Origin: Moraxella haemolytica
GTDB taxonomy: Bacteria > Pseudomonadota > Gammaproteobacteria > Pseudomonadales > Moraxellaceae
Length of the DNA: 64,000 nucleotides
Assembly (NCBI RefSeq): GCF_030177935.1
Contig: NZ_CP089974.1
Location: forward strand, 682,001 to 746,000
Direction: 5' to 3'
Below are positions 36,517 through 47,173 of this stretch, piece after piece. The notes under the pieces are model-generated. The model was given only the letters and a program-made list of their open reading frames with translations, did not search any database and was not told the origin of the DNA. Position numbers and translations under genes: made by a program. Numbering within the stretch: position 1 is the stretch's first letter; every line of letters starts with the position of its first letter.

Positions 36517-37908
36517 TTACTCTTGATGGGTGGGTATGGGCTTTGAAAAACCTTTGGTCAACCATAAAAGATAGACAAATCCTAATAAGCCCCAAGATAG
36601 CCCAGCGTATAGCGAGGTGTTTTCGACATTAAGCCACATAATAAAGATGGTGATAAAGCCAAGCGTTGGCACGATGAGATTTAAAAAGACTTGTTTGGGA
36701 CTGTGCAATCTGCGGTTTTTGAGAGCGTATTCAAAAATGACAGACAGATTGACAAAACTAAATGCCGTCAGTGCCCCAAAGCTGATCAAATGTACCACAA
36801 AATCCAAATCCACAAAACCACCCATTAATGCCACCAAACCTGCAATTAAGATATTAAAGACAGGTGTGCGTAATTTTGGATGAATATAACCAAAGACACG
36901 GCGACTAATCACACCATCACGACCCATCACATACATCAATCGTGAGACGCCTGCATGAGCTGAAATACCTGAGGCGACAACGGTTATGATGCCAAAAGTC
37001 AAGACAATGGATTGAAACAGCGAACCACCCACGAGCAATAAAATTTCGGGCTGAGTCTCGTCAATTTGGGTGAAGTATGTACTTGGATTGCCTGAAAAAT
37101 AAAGCTGAATGAAGTAAGTACTGACGATAAAAATAAGACCCGTGATGAGCGAGGTTAAAAAAATCGCTTTTGGTAGTTTGTTTTTTGCATCTTTGGTTTC
37201 TTCAGCCAGTGTGGATAGAGAGTCAAAACCTGTAAAAGAAAAACACAAGATGGTTGCCCCAGCGATGAGTGGCATAATCTCGGTAGTGGCATTAAAAAAT
37301 GGTGTCAAGCTCCATAACTGGTAAGCATGAGCGGCGTCAATCACGCCATCGGCATTTAGCCCTTGGCTAAGTTTGGTATAGACTAGGTAGGTAAAAAAGG
37401 CAATGATGAGCAATTGACCTGCAACAATCCAACTATTAAAGTACGCTACGATTTTTGCTCCAAGTAGATTGACGATTGTCATGATGGAGGTGAATGCCAC
37501 CACCCAAAACCAAGTGTTTACCTCAGGAAATAACGCACTAAAATAAATGACTGCTAATACGATATTGACCATTGGCATAAGCAGGTAATCTAGCCAGCTA
37601 GACCAGCCAACCATGAAGCCTACCGTAGGGTGAATCGCTTTTTGGGCGTAAGTATATGCAGAGCCTGATGATGGGTAGGCACGAATCATCTGTCCATAAC
37701 TGAGCGAGGTTAGCAAAATGGCAATGAGTGCTAAGACATAGGACATGGGTGTGTGCTGATGACTGGCTTTTGAAACCATACCGAAAGTATCAAAAAGAGT
37801 GGTGGGTTGAATGTATGATAGACCGATGATGATGACATGCCAAATGCCTAAATTGCGACTTAAAGTTACAGGCTTGGTAGCAGTAGAGGTGGAGATGGGT
37901 GCATTCAA
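36517..37908 (-). CDS. puuP: APC family permease, PuuP-like putrescine importer
   Basis: 463 aa, twelve membrane helices, amino acid-polyamine-organocation superfamily. The match to remembered E. coli PuuP is close in several blocks: FDTFGMVS, SYGQMIRAYPSSGSAYTYAQK, HPTVGFMVGWSSWLDYL, YFSALFPEV and CFSFTGFDSLSTLAEET. Putrescine import is therefore the likely role, although no puu catabolic genes are nearby. AGGA-like sequence precedes the ATG at 37908. It is convergent with the BCCT gene on the far side of the CRISPR island. Confidence 0.8.
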   Translation of the reverse strand: MNAPISTSTATKPVTLSRNLGIWHVIIIGLSYIQPTTLFDTFGMVSKASHQHTPMSYVLALIAILLTSLSYGQMIRAYPSSGSAYTYAQKAIHPTVGFMVGWSSWLDYLLMPMVNIVLAVIYFSALFPEVNTWFWVVAFTSIMTIVNLLGAKIVAYFNSWIVAGQLLIIAFFTYLVYTKLSQGLNADGVIDAAHAYQLWSLTPFFNATTEIMPLIAGATILCFSFTGFDSLSTLAEETKDAKNKLPKAIFLTSLITGLIFIVSTYFIQLYFSGNPSTYFTQIDETQPEILLLVGGSLFQSIVLTFGIITVVASGISAHAGVSRLMYVMGRDGVISRRVFGYIHPKLRTPVFNILIAGLVALMGGFVDLDFVVHLISFGALTAFSFVNLSVIFEYALKNRRLHSPKQVFLNLIVPTLGFITIFIMWLNVENTSLYAGLSWGLLGFVYLLWLTKGFSKPIPTHQE

Positions 37909-38272
37909 AGGAAATCCTCCAAAAATTGCCGGTCAGTCGCTAACATGGTGCAATCTGACCTAAGAAAAAAAGACACGATTGAGTGTGAACAATTTTTAAA
38001 GAGTAAGACTGCCAACAAGTCTGTTTTTTAGGCGAGACGGGTTTTTAGTGGGATACTCCAGTGGTTTTTTGAGAATGATGGTGTGAGTCAGTGATTCTCA
38101 AGTGGATTGATGGCTTTGGCCAAGAATTTGGCAGATTATAAGGCAAAACCACCAAATTGTCATTAAAAATTTGGGGTAATATACATGAAAAAAAATAACA
38201 AGTTTAGCTATCGTACTTATACGGATATATCAGTCTAACAGGCAATATCAAGCACGGATTTTAATTTATGAT
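37909..38272. other. Intergenic region upstream of puuP
   Basis: 364 bases with no credible ORF. It should contain the puuP promoter (minus strand) and the 3' end of the nth transcript. I see no strong hairpin or repeat. Confidence 0.5.
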
Positions 38273-39037
38273 TTATCCTAAGTCTGCCCATTTATCCTTA
38301 TCTTTAAACATACATTCATCAAATACGACACATGAACCACATTTTGGGCTTCTTGCCATGCAAGTGTATCGTCCATGCAATATGAGATAGTGGTGAGCAT
38401 CCACAAGAAATCGATTCGGAATGCGTTTCATTAGGGCTTTTTCTACAGCAAGTACAGTTTTGCCTGTGGCAAGCCCTGTGCGATTACCCACTCGGAAGAT
38501 GTGCGTATCAACTGCCATGACAGGCTGACCAAAGGCGGTGTTTAAGACGACATTGGCTGTTTTTCTACCAACCCCTGCCAACGCTTCAAGTTCAGCTCTG
38601 GTATGTGGTACTTGTCCATCATGCTTATTGATTAGGTCTTGACAGGTTTTGATGATATTGGCGGCTTTGGAGTTGTATAATCCGATGCTATTGATATACG
38701 ATTTTAAACCGTCCAGCCCTAATTGCAGTATCGCCTGCGGAGTGTTGGCGACCGGAAATAGTTTGCCTGTGGCGATATTGACGCCTTTATCGGTTGACTG
38801 GGCTGAGAGCATGACGGCGATGAGTAGCTCAAATTCGTTGCTATAATTAAGCTCGGTAACTGGCTCTTTGATGTGTTCAGAGAGTTTTTGAAAAAATGCC
38901 AAGCGTTTTTCTTCATTCATCGGACGAGATGCAGGCGTATCAGCAGTTTTAGCGATGGATAATTTGTCTTTTTGTGAGCCAGATTTTGCTTGGCTGATGG
39001 CTTTGGAAGTGGGTTTCTTTGTGGGTTTGGTTGTCAT
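38273..39037 (-). CDS. nth: Endonuclease III
   Basis: DNA glycosylase/AP lyase for oxidised pyrimidines in base excision repair. The HhH-GPD core holds Lys159 (GVGRKTANVV) and Asp177 (VDTHIFR). The C-terminal [4Fe-4S] ligands are Cys226, 233, 236, 242 with the standard 6-2-5 spacing. About 40 residues rich in Lys, Ser and Thr precede the usual start. They may be a real basic extension, or translation may begin at Met40 (38920). Neither start has a strong Shine-Dalgarno sequence. Confidence 0.94.
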   Translation of the reverse strand: MTTKPTKKPTSKAISQAKSGSQKDKLSIAKTADTPASRPMNEEKRLAFFQKLSEHIKEPVTELNYSNEFELLIAVMLSAQSTDKGVNIATGKLFPVANTPQAILQLGLDGLKSYINSIGLYNSKAANIIKTCQDLINKHDGQVPHTRAELEALAGVGRKTANVVLNTAFGQPVMAVDTHIFRVGNRTGLATGKTVLAVEKALMKRIPNRFLVDAHHYLILHGRYTCMARSPKCGSCVVFDECMFKDKDKWADLG

Positions 39038-39202
39038 GGCGATATGCTAGATAAAAAGATTATTATAACATGGCTTATCTTAGTGTGAAAATAGGCACAT
39101 CTGCCATCATCAACGCAAAGATTGCAAGAAAATCCTTGAAATTTGCTTGGATATCCAGTAATTTGATGGTTGATTAGTCAATGTGTGAATGGGCATAATA
39201 TC

Positions 39203-39799
39203 ATGATTTATCTACATCATCAGATTTTAGTCAATGGCGTAAACAACCAAGGCATCAGGCAGACGATGCCATCAAAAGCAGACTTGCGTCAATCTCGCCA
39301 TCAGATATTAAGCCAGTTTTGTGGTCGGCATGGATTGCCTACGCCCAATTATGACAAACAAATAAATGGTAAGCCGATTATTACTAATAGTCATTTGGTA
39401 TTTAATCAGTCGCACCATGATACTGCCTATGTACTAGCGTGGTCGTTGAGTGTTGCTGAGCTTGGCGTGGATGTTGAGAGTGTGTGCCGTCAGGCTAATT
39501 TTGAGCAGTTGGCAAGACGGTATTTTCATGCTGATGAATATCGGTATTGGCAAGAGAATGACTGTGATGTGCGACTATGGTTTCGGCTCTGGACGATTAA
39601 AGAAGCAGTGATAAAAGCAAATGGCATAGGTATCCGCCTAGCCTTAAGAGAACTAAATGCTAAATTTATCAATAGGCATCAAGGCGAGATTTTTCATGAT
39701 AAGATGGGTTGTTATCGTTTTGAATGTATTGACATGGGTGATGATGTCATTACCATAGCTTATACTGGCGATGTTTGGCAGGCGTGGACATTAAAATAA
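39203..39799 (+). CDS. 4'-phosphopantetheinyl transferase
   Basis: Transfers phosphopantetheine from CoA to a carrier-protein serine. 198 aa. The two family signatures are present: ELGVDVES (Mg-binding) and FRLWTIKEAVIKANG (the W-x-x-K-E-A motif). The FNQSHH segment matches the CoA-binding FNLSH block. It may be the holo-ACP synthase partner for fatty acid or siderophore synthesis, but no carrier protein is adjacent. The start is uncertain; the frame is open from a TTG at 39170. Confidence 0.87.
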   Translation: MIYLHHQILVNGVNNQGIRQTMPSKADLRQSRHQILSQFCGRHGLPTPNYDKQINGKPIITNSHLVFNQSHHDTAYVLAWSLSVAELGVDVESVCRQANFEQLARRYFHADEYRYWQENDCDVRLWFRLWTIKEAVIKANGIGIRLALRELNAKFINRHQGEIFHDKMGCYRFECIDMGDDVITIAYTGDVWQAWTLK

Positions 39800-39821
39800 A
39801 AAGTCTGCATGGTAATAAGAA

Positions 39822-39852
39822 TAAAAATACCGCTCAATAGAGCGGTATTTTG
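39822..39852. terminator. Bidirectional terminator between the PPTase gene and gcvP
   Basis: AAAATACCGCT (39824-39834) pairs with AGCGGTATTTT (39841-39851) and lies between two convergent stops. Confidence 0.75.
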
Positions 39853-39878
39853 TGAGTATTGCTAAGCAATATCACCCA

Positions 39879-42725
39879 TCAATCTTCATAATTATCAATA
39901 GAAGGGCAAGAGCAAATTAAGTTCTTATCGCCATAGACATCGTCCACACGACCAACGGTTGGCCAGAACTTGTGAGCCTTGACATATGGCAATGGGAATG
40001 CTCCCACTTCACGGCTATATGGTCTGTCCCAATCGCCTACGATGACATCTTGGGTGTGTGGTGCATTGACCAGCGGATTGTTATCGGCTGTCCAACCATC
40101 AGCACCTGCTTTCACTTTTAAGGCTTCTTGCTTGATTTGCTTTAATGCACTAATAAAGCGATCAAGCTCATCTTTGCTCTCAGATTCGGTTGGCTCAATC
40201 ATCAGCGTGCCTGCCACAGGAAAGCTCATGGTTGGTGCGTGAAAACCATAATCCATCAAACGCTTGGCTATATCGGTTTCGGTGATGCCAGTCTCTGCTT
40301 TTAATGGGCGAATATCAATAATGCACTCGTGTGCCACCCGTCCATTTTTGCCTGTATAAAGTACGGAGTAGTCATCTTTGAGGCTCTGGGCGATATAGTT
40401 GGCGTTCAATAGGGCTTGCTTGGTGGCAGCAAGCAGTCCATCACGCCCCATCATTGTGATATACATCCATGAAATAGGAAGGATGCTTGCCGAGCCATAA
40501 GGGGCAGCTGACACAGCCGATTGACCATTTTGGGCGTTAAACACAGGGTTTACGCTGTGACTCGGGATAAATGGTGCAAGGTGTGATTTTAGCCCAATCG
40601 GTCCCATGCCAGGACCGCCACCGCCGTGCGGAATACAAAAGGTCTTGTGTAGATTCATGTGTAGCACATCAGCACCGACATCAGCAGGACGCATGAGTGC
40701 CACTTGGGCGTTCATATTAGCACCGTCCATGTACACTTGACCGCCATGCTGATGAATCAAGTCGCAGATATCACGAATACCTTCTTCAAACACACCGTGC
40801 GTGGACGGATAGGTAATCATTAATGCCCCTAGCTTATCGCTATGTTGTTCGCATTTGGCGACCAAGTCATCAAAGTCCACATTGCCATTATCATCGGTTG
40901 CAACCACGACCACTTGCATGCCCATCATTTGGGCAGTAGCAGGGTTGGTTCCGTGTGCTGAACGGGGAATTAGGCAGATATTACGGTCGTTTTGACCCAA
41001 GCTTTGGTGGTAACGGCGAATCGCCAAAAGTCCTGCATACTCGCCAGACGCCCCAGAATTGGGCTGCATTGAAATTTCATCAAAGCCGGTAATCGCCTTT
41101 AACTGTGTTTGCAGGCTATCAATCATCGCTACATAGCCTTTGGTGTCGTCCTGTGGGGCGAATGGGTGAACATTGGCAAATTCATTCCAAGTAATCGGCA
41201 ACATCTCGCTAGTAGCATTTAATTTCATTGTACAAGAACCAAGAGAAATCATTGAGCGGTTCATTGCCAAGTCTTTATCTTCTAGCGATTTTAAATAACG
41301 CAGCATCTGATGTTCAGTGTGATAGCTGTTAAAGGTTGGGTGTGTGAGAATGTCATCTGTGCGGTTTAATGCACCAAGCACATTTTCTACCTTATCAAGA
41401 TTACCAGTTACCCCAAAAATCTCACATAATTCAGCAAATTCTGCTTCATCGGTCAACTCATGAAAAGATACACCTACTAGATCATCTTTATGAAAAAGAT
41501 TGTAGCCTTTTGATTTTGCTGTTTTGACAAGCTCGCTTGCTTTGTCAGTTTTGATGATGATGGTATCAAAAAACACATCGCTAACAGGCGTAAATTGGCT
41601 TTTAACCGCATTATAAAATGCCACTGCCAACGCATGAATACGACTGGCGATACGCTGCAAACCTGTCGCTCCGTGATACACAGCATACATACCTGCTAGA
41701 TTGGCAAGTAGCACTTGGCTTGTGCAGATGTTTGAGTTGGCTTTTTCACGGCGGATATGCTGTTCACGAGTTTGTAGTGCCATGCGTAGGGCGGTGTTGC
41801 CTTGTGCATCTTTTGATACGCCAATAATACGACCAGGGGCAGAGCGTTTGTCTTTGTCTTTAAAGGCAAAATAGGCAGCGTGTGGACCACCAAAGCCCAT
41901 CGGAATGCCAAAACGCTGAGTACTACCTAGAGCAATATCAGCTCCCATATCAGCAGGTGATTTGAGTAGTACAAGGCTCATGATATCGGCAGCCACGATG
42001 GCGTAAGCACCGTTATCTTTGACGGTTTTGATGATGTCGGTCAAATCGGCTACATCACCGTCTTTGCCAACATATTGGAAGTACGCTCCAAAAAAATCGC
42101 CCGTCTTAGCAACTTCAAAATCGCCAACCACCACCTCAAAGCCAAAATATTTGGCACGAGTATTGATGACATCAAGTGTTTGTGGATAAGTGCGTGCATC
42201 TACAAAAAATTGCTTTGATTTGGACTTGCTACAACGATTCGCCATAGCCATTGCCTCAGCGGCAGCTGTGGCTTCATCAAGCAAACTTGCCCCTGCCAAA
42301 TCCATACCTGTTAAGTCAATACATACTTGCTGGAAGTTTAATAAAGCCTCTAGGCGACCTTGAGCGATTTCGGCTTGATAGGGGGTGTAGGCAGTGTACC
42401 AACCAGGATTTTCTAGTACATTTCTTTGAATAACCGCAGGCAAGCGAGTAGGTGAGTAGCCCTGACCGATGTAGCTTTTGGCAACCACAATGTCGTCTGC
42501 CATTGCACGAAGTTTGGCAAGGGCGTTGTGTTCACTCATTGCCACTGGCAAATCAAGAGCTTTACCTAAACGCACCGATTGTGGCACAACAGAGTCCACA
42601 AAACTATCCAAATCACTTGCACCGACTTTGGCTAGCATTGCGTCAGTGGCGGATTTATCATTGCCCAGATGACGATGCACAAAGGCATTTTCGTAAAAAA
42701 GTTCGGAAAAGTTGTTAAAAGCCAT
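39879..42725 (-). CDS. gcvP: Glycine dehydrogenase (decarboxylating), P-protein
   Basis: PLP enzyme of the glycine cleavage system. It decarboxylates glycine and passes the aminomethyl group to lipoyl-GcvH. 948 aa, a fused two-half P-protein like the E. coli form. The PLP lysine lies in [18 protein letters not shown] (near residue 700). Typical openings such as FVHRHLGND and the [14 protein letters not shown] motif are present. It follows gcvH by about 240 nt and may have its own promoter. Confidence 0.97.
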   Translation of the reverse strand: MAFNNFSELFYENAFVHRHLGNDKSATDAMLAKVGASDLDSFVDSVVPQSVRLGKALDLPVAMSEHNALAKLRAMADDIVVAKSYIGQGYSPTRLPAVIQRNVLENPGWYTAYTPYQAEIAQGRLEALLNFQQVCIDLTGMDLAGASLLDEATAAAEAMAMANRCSKSKSKQFFVDARTYPQTLDVINTRAKYFGFEVVVGDFEVAKTGDFFGAYFQYVGKDGDVADLTDIIKTVKDNGAYAIVAADIMSLVLLKSPADMGADIALGSTQRFGIPMGFGGPHAAYFAFKDKDKRSAPGRIIGVSKDAQGNTALRMALQTREQHIRREKANSNICTSQVLLANLAGMYAVYHGATGLQRIASRIHALAVAFYNAVKSQFTPVSDVFFDTIIIKTDKASELVKTAKSKGYNLFHKDDLVGVSFHELTDEAEFAELCEIFGVTGNLDKVENVLGALNRTDDILTHPTFNSYHTEHQMLRYLKSLEDKDLAMNRSMISLGSCTMKLNATSEMLPITWNEFANVHPFAPQDDTKGYVAMIDSLQTQLKAITGFDEISMQPNSGASGEYAGLLAIRRYHQSLGQNDRNICLIPRSAHGTNPATAQMMGMQVVVVATDDNGNVDFDDLVAKCEQHSDKLGALMITYPSTHGVFEEGIRDICDLIHQHGGQVYMDGANMNAQVALMRPADVGADVLHMNLHKTFCIPHGGGGPGMGPIGLKSHLAPFIPSHSVNPVFNAQNGQSAVSAAPYGSASILPISWMYITMMGRDGLLAATKQALLNANYIAQSLKDDYSVLYTGKNGRVAHECIIDIRPLKAETGITETDIAKRLMDYGFHAPTMSFPVAGTLMIEPTESESKDELDRFISALKQIKQEALKVKAGADGWTADNNPLVNAPHTQDVIVGDWDRPYSREVGAFPLPYVKAHKFWPTVGRVDDVYGDKNLICSCPSIDNYED

Positions 42726-42927
42726 GATATGTCCTTATTTGGTTAAGGTTGGTTAAAATTTAATTAAAAATGGTATTTAAAAATGCAATTTTTAATTAAA
42801 TTTATTATCAATGTAATAAGGTGATAAGTATGGTTAATTAAATCTTGTGAATTGTAATTTCAATCATGCTATGCACCAATTTTGGGTGTGAAAACAGTAA
42901 ATACACATATTTGCAAGCTGTAAAGCC

Positions 42928-42960
42928 AATAGCGTAAGCTCAAATTGAACTTACGCTATT
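42928..42960 (-). terminator. Hairpin between gcvH and gcvP
   Basis: Perfect 11-bp stem AATAGCGTAAG/CTTACGCTATT just past gcvH. On the minus strand the following bases are only weakly T-rich, so it may act as a partial terminator or mRNA stabiliser between gcvH and gcvP. Confidence 0.5.
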
Positions 42961-42964
42961 TTTC

Positions 42965-43345
42965 TTATAGACTGCTCTCGTACTCGTCTGCACTCATTAG
43001 GCTGTCATAATCGGCAGGATTGGCAGGTTTGATTTTAAAGAACCATGCTTTACCATATGGGTCTTCATTAGCAAGCTCTGGGCTGTCCACAAGCTCATCG
43101 TTAATCTCAACGATTTCACCGCTAATAGGAGCGTAAACATCACTTGCCGCTTTAACAGATTCAACAACGGCAATCTCTTCGTCAGCCGAGACGGTGCGAC
43201 CAACTTCTGGTAATTCTACAAATACCACATCGCCAAGCAAATCTTGGGCGTGGTCGGTAATGCCAACAGTGATGATACCGTCATCTTCAAGTTTTAGCCA
43301 TTCGTGACTGGCAACATATTTTAAATCAATTGGGGTATTGCTCAT
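42965..43345 (-). CDS. gcvH: Glycine cleavage system H protein
   Basis: Lipoyl carrier of the glycine cleavage system, 126 aa, full length. The lipoylated lysine is Lys65 in [19 protein letters not shown]-type Shine-Dalgarno upstream. Sits between a small lipoprotein gene and gcvP. Confidence 0.97.
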   Translation of the reverse strand: MSNTPIDLKYVASHEWLKLEDDGIITVGITDHAQDLLGDVVFVELPEVGRTVSADEEIAVVESVKAASDVYAPISGEIVEINDELVDSPELANEDPYGKAWFFKIKPANPADYDSLMSADEYESSL

Positions 43346-43395
43346 AAAAGCTCTCCTAGTTAAGGTTAAAAAATTATAATAGGGTGATTGGTTGC

Positions 43396-43638
43396 TTATT
43401 TTTCACATTTTCCTGTAGCATCATTATAGTGTCCACCATAATCTAGGCAAGTATCTTTAGCACCACAACCCGCTAATAGCAAAGCTGTTGCCATAATACA
43501 TATTTTCACACTCAGACCTTTTTTAAAAAGATTACCCGTTGCTTGCACAGACTTTGCTAGCGTCATCTCTTGGATTGCTTTTGGGCATAACCTTTTGTGG
43601 CTGGCTGTATATCTTGATTTGTTTGGAATATGACTCAT
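43396..43638 (-). CDS. Small putative lipoprotein within the gcv cluster
   Basis: 80 aa. A lipobox ALLLAGC puts the lipidated cysteine at residue 58. The mature part is only about 22 residues with two more cysteines ([18 protein letters not shown]). The start with the best ribosome site (TAGGAG, 6 nt before the ATG) gives about 40 residues ahead of the hydrophobic segment, far more than a normal n-region. Shorter starts (Met25, Met49) lack good sites. The first 40 residues may be a real extension, or the gene may be mis-framed. The tail resembles short YgdI-like or DUF333-like lipoproteins only vaguely; function unknown. Confidence 0.6.
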   Translation of the reverse strand: MSHIPNKSRYTASHKRLCPKAIQEMTLAKSVQATGNLFKKGLSVKICIMATALLLAGCGAKDTCLDYGGHYNDATGKCEK

Positions 43639-43807
43639 GAAAACTCCTAATTAGGTGTTGCTATTTAATGAATAAGCGATGTTGATGACATCATAATCAT
43701 TAAGAATGTTAAGTATTGAACCACATAGATAATCATTTTCTATCATATTCTGTGCTTGACAAACTTATATTAGCGATGCCATCATTTTTTATTGTTTAGA
43801 GATGCAG

Positions 43808-44905
43808 TCAATCAAACTGTTTTTTGCCATTTCTAACAAAGGGTAGTTTTAATACTCGTACGCCAAACTCTTTGCCACGCATGATAATTTTGGCGTGCGT
43901 GCCATCAAAATCAGCAGGTATACGAGCGATGGCGATGGATTGATTGAGACTTGGGCTAAATACGCCACTGGTGGTAATGCCTTCACCTTTATCGGTAATG
44001 ACGGTTATTCCTGAACGCATGACGCCTTTTTCTTCTAGTAATAAGCCCACTTGTTTGGCTTTTACACCATCGGCTTTTAGTTTGACTAGTGCTGTTTTGC
44101 CAATAAAATCACGGTTTTCGTCTTTTAAATCCACCGTCCATGCCATGCCTGCTTCCAATGGGCTGACTTCATCGGTCATATCATTACCGTATAGATTCAT
44201 GCCTGCTTCCATACGCAAAGTGTCTCTTGCCCCAAGTCCACATGGAGCAACGCCAGCTTTTACTAGGTCATTAAAAAACTCTACCGATTGATCGGCAGGC
44301 ATGATAATCTCAACGCCGTCTTCGCCTGTATAACCTGTACGAGCGACAAACCAATCACCACCCAAATCCACCCCAACGAATGGTTTTAGAGCGGTTACTT
44401 TATCCGCCCATTCAGGCTTGGTGGCAACTAATTTTTCTATTGCTTTTGGGCCTTGCACGGCAAGCATTGCCAGTTCGTAGCGGGGGGTGATGGTAACGCC
44501 AAATTCAGCACCCACCTTATTAAAGTGTGCCGAATCTTTTTCACGAGTAGCACCATTAGATACAATGCGATAGGTGGTTTCGTCCTCGCTTGTGCGATAG
44601 ACAATTAAGTCATCAATTACGCCACCTTGTTCGTTTAGCATGCCTGAATACAAGGCCTTGCCAACAAAGGAAAGTTTGGCAACATCATTGGCAATTAATT
44701 TTTGAAAAAATGCTTTTGCGTTGTCGCCTGCTACATCGGTAACCAACATATGCGAGACATCAAACATGCCCGCATCTGTTCGTACAGCGTTGTGTTCTTC
44801 GATTTGAGAGCCATAATTGACGGGTAATTCCCAACCACCAAAATCCACTAATTTGCCATTGTGGGCGGTGTGGGCATGAAATAGGGGGGTGCGTTGTAGA
44901 GACAT
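43808..44905 (-). CDS. gcvT: Glycine cleavage system T protein (aminomethyltransferase)
   Basis: Transfers the methylene group from GcvH to tetrahydrofolate and releases ammonia. 365 aa. The [16 protein letters not shown] and [12 protein letters not shown] motifs are diagnostic, and [16 protein letters not shown] is present near 240. The ATG at 44905 has AAGGAAATACAG before it and is better than the upstream frame from 44941. Lies directly below the tandem glycine riboswitch. Confidence 0.96.
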   Translation of the reverse strand: MSLQRTPLFHAHTAHNGKLVDFGGWELPVNYGSQIEEHNAVRTDAGMFDVSHMLVTDVAGDNAKAFFQKLIANDVAKLSFVGKALYSGMLNEQGGVIDDLIVYRTSEDETTYRIVSNGATREKDSAHFNKVGAEFGVTITPRYELAMLAVQGPKAIEKLVATKPEWADKVTALKPFVGVDLGGDWFVARTGYTGEDGVEIIMPADQSVEFFNDLVKAGVAPCGLGARDTLRMEAGMNLYGNDMTDEVSPLEAGMAWTVDLKDENRDFIGKTALVKLKADGVKAKQVGLLLEEKGVMRSGITVITDKGEGITTSGVFSPSLNQSIAIARIPADFDGTHAKIIMRGKEFGVRVLKLPFVRNGKKQFD

Positions 44906-45047
44906 CTGTATTTCCTTAAAAAGTGCCTGAAAAATAATCATTTAAAAAATCATTGTTTCAAAATCATTGCGTTAAATTTAGATTACACCATAGCAAGAGC
45001 ATTGATTTACCCATCGTGAAGCTAATATTTTAACTATTTTAAGCACC

Positions 45048-45308
45048 CCATCTGTCCTGTTACCTGAGATTTTCAATCATCAAACCAATGATATTGATTC
45101 ATTGAGATTTAAAGATTTTCTTCCCTTCGGTAGGTACTAATTCCTATGTACCATTCTCCAGATTTTTTTGATAAAGCTGTGATTTATCTAAATTTTTCAG
45201 TCCATTTACCTGAGCGATTATGGGAGTGGTTTACGCCTTCGGTGTTGGTTTTAAATTGATCAAAAATATGGCTTGATCAAATAACAGTTAAAACCAATCT
45301 CTCCTGAA
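45048..45308 (-). promoter_or_regulatory. Tandem glycine riboswitch
   Basis: On the minus strand two similar aptamers follow each other. The first (about 45195-45308) has CAGGAGAG, CACCGAAGGCG and TCAGGTAAATGGAC. The second (about 45048-45163) has CTGGAGAATGG, CTACCGAAGGG and TCAGGTAACAGGAC. These are the conserved glycine-aptamer elements (GGAGA, CCGAAGG, CUCAGGYAAANGGAC). A short linker joins them, and gcvT starts about 140 nt downstream. Established role: glycine binding turns on cleavage-system genes. Confidence 0.93.
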
Positions 45309-45321
45309 AAATTACGCCCTT

Positions 45322-45350
45322 ATTATGAAAAATAATGCTACAATTTACAA
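45322..45350 (-). promoter_or_regulatory. Probable promoter of the gcv riboswitch transcript
   Basis: On the minus strand TTGTAA (45345-45350), a 17-nt spacer and CATAAT (45322-45327), placed 15-20 nt before the first aptamer. Confidence 0.5.
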
Positions 45351-45420
45351 GAGAAATTTTTAAATTTTACAAAATAAATGCCAATTATTGAGAAATTTTA
45401 AGTTGATAAGAGGAGATGAT

Positions 45421-45741
45421 ATGCATTGTGATGTGTATAAATTTGCAAAAAATGAAGATTGGTATGTTTATATCGCCCGACCAGATTATCCCAATGACAC
45501 CGATGAGCTAAGAGATTGGCTAGGTATTTTACCATCTGAAATTCGCCAAAAATTAGGACTTGGTTCGTTTGTCATGCATTTAGATTTAAATGCTCGTGAT
45601 AAGTTGGCAAGGGTGGATATTTGTGAGGTTAAAGCAAAACTTGCCGAGCAGGGCTATTATGTCCAACCGCCACCTGCGGACATTTTGGCGACACAAGCCA
45701 TGGCTAAAGCTAAGGCATTGCAAGATAAGCAATATGATTAA
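45421..45741 (+). CDS. YcgL domain-containing protein
   Basis: 106 aa. It matches the YcgL (UPF0745) family: MHCDVYKFAKNEDWYVYIAR at the start and VKAKLAEQGYYVQPPP near the end are its conserved blocks. The family has a known fold but no settled function. The ATG at 45421 has AAGAGGAG upstream and is preferred over the frame from 45388. Divergent from gcvT. Confidence 0.82.
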   Translation: MHCDVYKFAKNEDWYVYIARPDYPNDTDELRDWLGILPSEIRQKLGLGSFVMHLDLNARDKLARVDICEVKAKLAEQGYYVQPPPADILATQAMAKAKALQDKQYD

Positions 45742-45888
45742 ATCAGACTACCAATAAACCTTATAATGATTGACAAGACTATTGGTCGTTTGGTGTTTTA
45801 TCATTCTTAGAGAATTAACCCAATAAATTTTAGTAGCATTGCTAGATGTGTGCTAAAATACATCAATCTTAGTAAAATTAGATACATT

Positions 45889-46368
45889 ATGGAATGGATT
45901 AAAAATCTACCCTTAGATGCCATCAGTGAGAGGTTGGCAGGCTTGATAGTTTGGTGGTCGAATCTGGTCTCGGATATTCCCGATCAGCAGTTGCCATTGA
46001 TGGTCTATATCGGTGCTTCTATATTGGTGTTGCTACTTTGGCTTGTGGTTGTGCGTATTTTACCGATTTCAGTGCGTGGGGTTAGTTGGGTATTTGTAGC
46101 GGCGGTATTATTTGCACCAAGTGCTGCCACTGGAGATTCTGGGGCGATTGCACCTGCTGTCATCAGATTATTCCACTCTTTGCTCATGAAAGATTTTGCT
46201 GGTATTGTTGGTGATTGCCTGCCGATTTTGGCGACATTTGCGGTATTTTTGGTTATTGGATCGATTTGGCAGATGTTGCGTAGTGTGATTGAGGGCAATA
46301 CCGCCAAAGCAGAGGAATTTGCCCATATCCAAGAGCAAAAACGCCAGTTGCAAGAGCATAATCTTTAA
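45889..46368 (+). CDS. Small membrane protein of unknown function
   Basis: About 159 aa with three predicted membrane helices (roughly 40-60, 67-85, 110-130) and a charged Lys/Gln/Glu-rich C-terminal tail that may form a coiled coil. No family recognised. The start could also be the ATG at 45850. Lies upstream of the rpsF operon but before its promoter, so it is a separate unit. Confidence 0.6.
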   Translation: MEWIKNLPLDAISERLAGLIVWWSNLVSDIPDQQLPLMVYIGASILVLLLWLVVVRILPISVRGVSWVFVAAVLFAPSAATGDSGAIAPAVIRLFHSLLMKDFAGIVGDCLPILATFAVFLVIGSIWQMLRSVIEGNTAKAEEFAHIQEQKRQLQEHNL

Positions 46369-46402
46369 CTTTTTTATTTTTGTTATAATAGTGATTGTTG
46401 GC

Positions 46403-46430
46403 TTGAATTCTAAAAAAATCTGTGTATAAT
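46403..46430 (+). promoter_or_regulatory. Sigma70 promoter of rpsF-rpsR-rplI
   Basis: TTGAAT (46403-46408), a 16-nt spacer and a perfect TATAAT (46425-46430). The leader of about 75 nt carries a small CATCAT/ATGGTG hairpin, where S6:S18 autoregulatory elements are found in other bacteria. That role is only a guess here. Confidence 0.75.
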
Positions 46431-46513
46431 ATACCGCTTGTGATTTTATCTAAATTCACATCTCCTTGCTATCATCATCAGATGGTGGCTGTTTTAATCC
46501 GTAGGGAGTCCTT

Positions 46514-46912
46514 ATGAGACATTATGAAGTGGTGCTACTGGTACACCCAGACCAAAGCAACCAAGTTGCCGATATGGTAACTAAATACCGTTCTATTGTA
46601 GAAGAAAATGGCGGTGCTAACCACCGTTTAGAAGACTGGGGTCGCCGTCAATTGGCATATCCAATCAACAAAATTCACAAAGCACACTATGTACTTTTGA
46701 ACATCGAATGTAACGAAGCAACCCTAGCTCAGCTAGAAGAGCTATTCAGATACAATGATGCAATCATTCGTAGCCTAGTTATCCGTCGTGAAAGTGCGAT
46801 TACTGAGCAATCTCCTTTGGCAAAAGAAGCTGAAGATAAACGCACCCGCAAAGCCAACCGCCGTAACGATGTTCGCACTCAAGAAGTTGAGAGCGAAGCT
46901 GACAGCGAATAA
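46514..46912 (+). CDS. rpsF: 30S ribosomal protein S6
   Basis: 132 aa. Begins [15 protein letters not shown] and contains [19 protein letters not shown], both diagnostic; the C-terminal tail is acidic and basic mixed. Partner of S18 in the 30S platform. TAGGGAG precedes the ATG. First gene of rpsF-rpsR-rplI. Confidence 0.98.
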   Translation: MRHYEVVLLVHPDQSNQVADMVTKYRSIVEENGGANHRLEDWGRRQLAYPINKIHKAHYVLLNIECNEATLAQLEELFRYNDAIIRSLVIRRESAITEQSPLAKEAEDKRTRKANRRNDVRTQEVESEADSE

Positions 46913-46929
46913 TTTTAAGGAGATAACTC

Positions 46930-47157
46930 ATGGCACGTTTCTATCGTCGTCGCAAATTCTGCCGTTTTACCGCTGAAGGCATTAGCCACATTGATTACAA
47001 AGATGTAGAACTTCTAAAGCAATACATCAGCGAAAATGGCAAAATCGTCCCTAGCCGTATCACTGGTACTTCTAATAAATATCAACGCCAATTGGCTGTT
47101 GCTATTAAACAAGCTCGCTATTTGGCTCTATTGCCATACACCGACAACCACAAGTAA
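46930..47157 (+). CDS. rpsR: 30S ribosomal protein S18
   Basis: 75 aa, full length, with [20 protein letters not shown] and the conserved [29 protein letters not shown] stretch. AAGGAG upstream. No zinc-type C-motif is seen. Lies 17 nt after rpsF. Confidence 0.98.
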   Translation: MARFYRRRKFCRFTAEGISHIDYKDVELLKQYISENGKIVPSRITGTSNKYQRQLAVAIKQARYLALLPYTDNHK

Positions 47158-47173
47158 TTAACGGAGAGAAATC

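Noticed and set aside
36410-36595. 61-codon minus-strand frame between puuP and cas12a
   Set aside because: Runs through the terminator and the puuP end; no Shine-Dalgarno sequence or recognisable protein. Not treated as an extra cas or anti-CRISPR gene.
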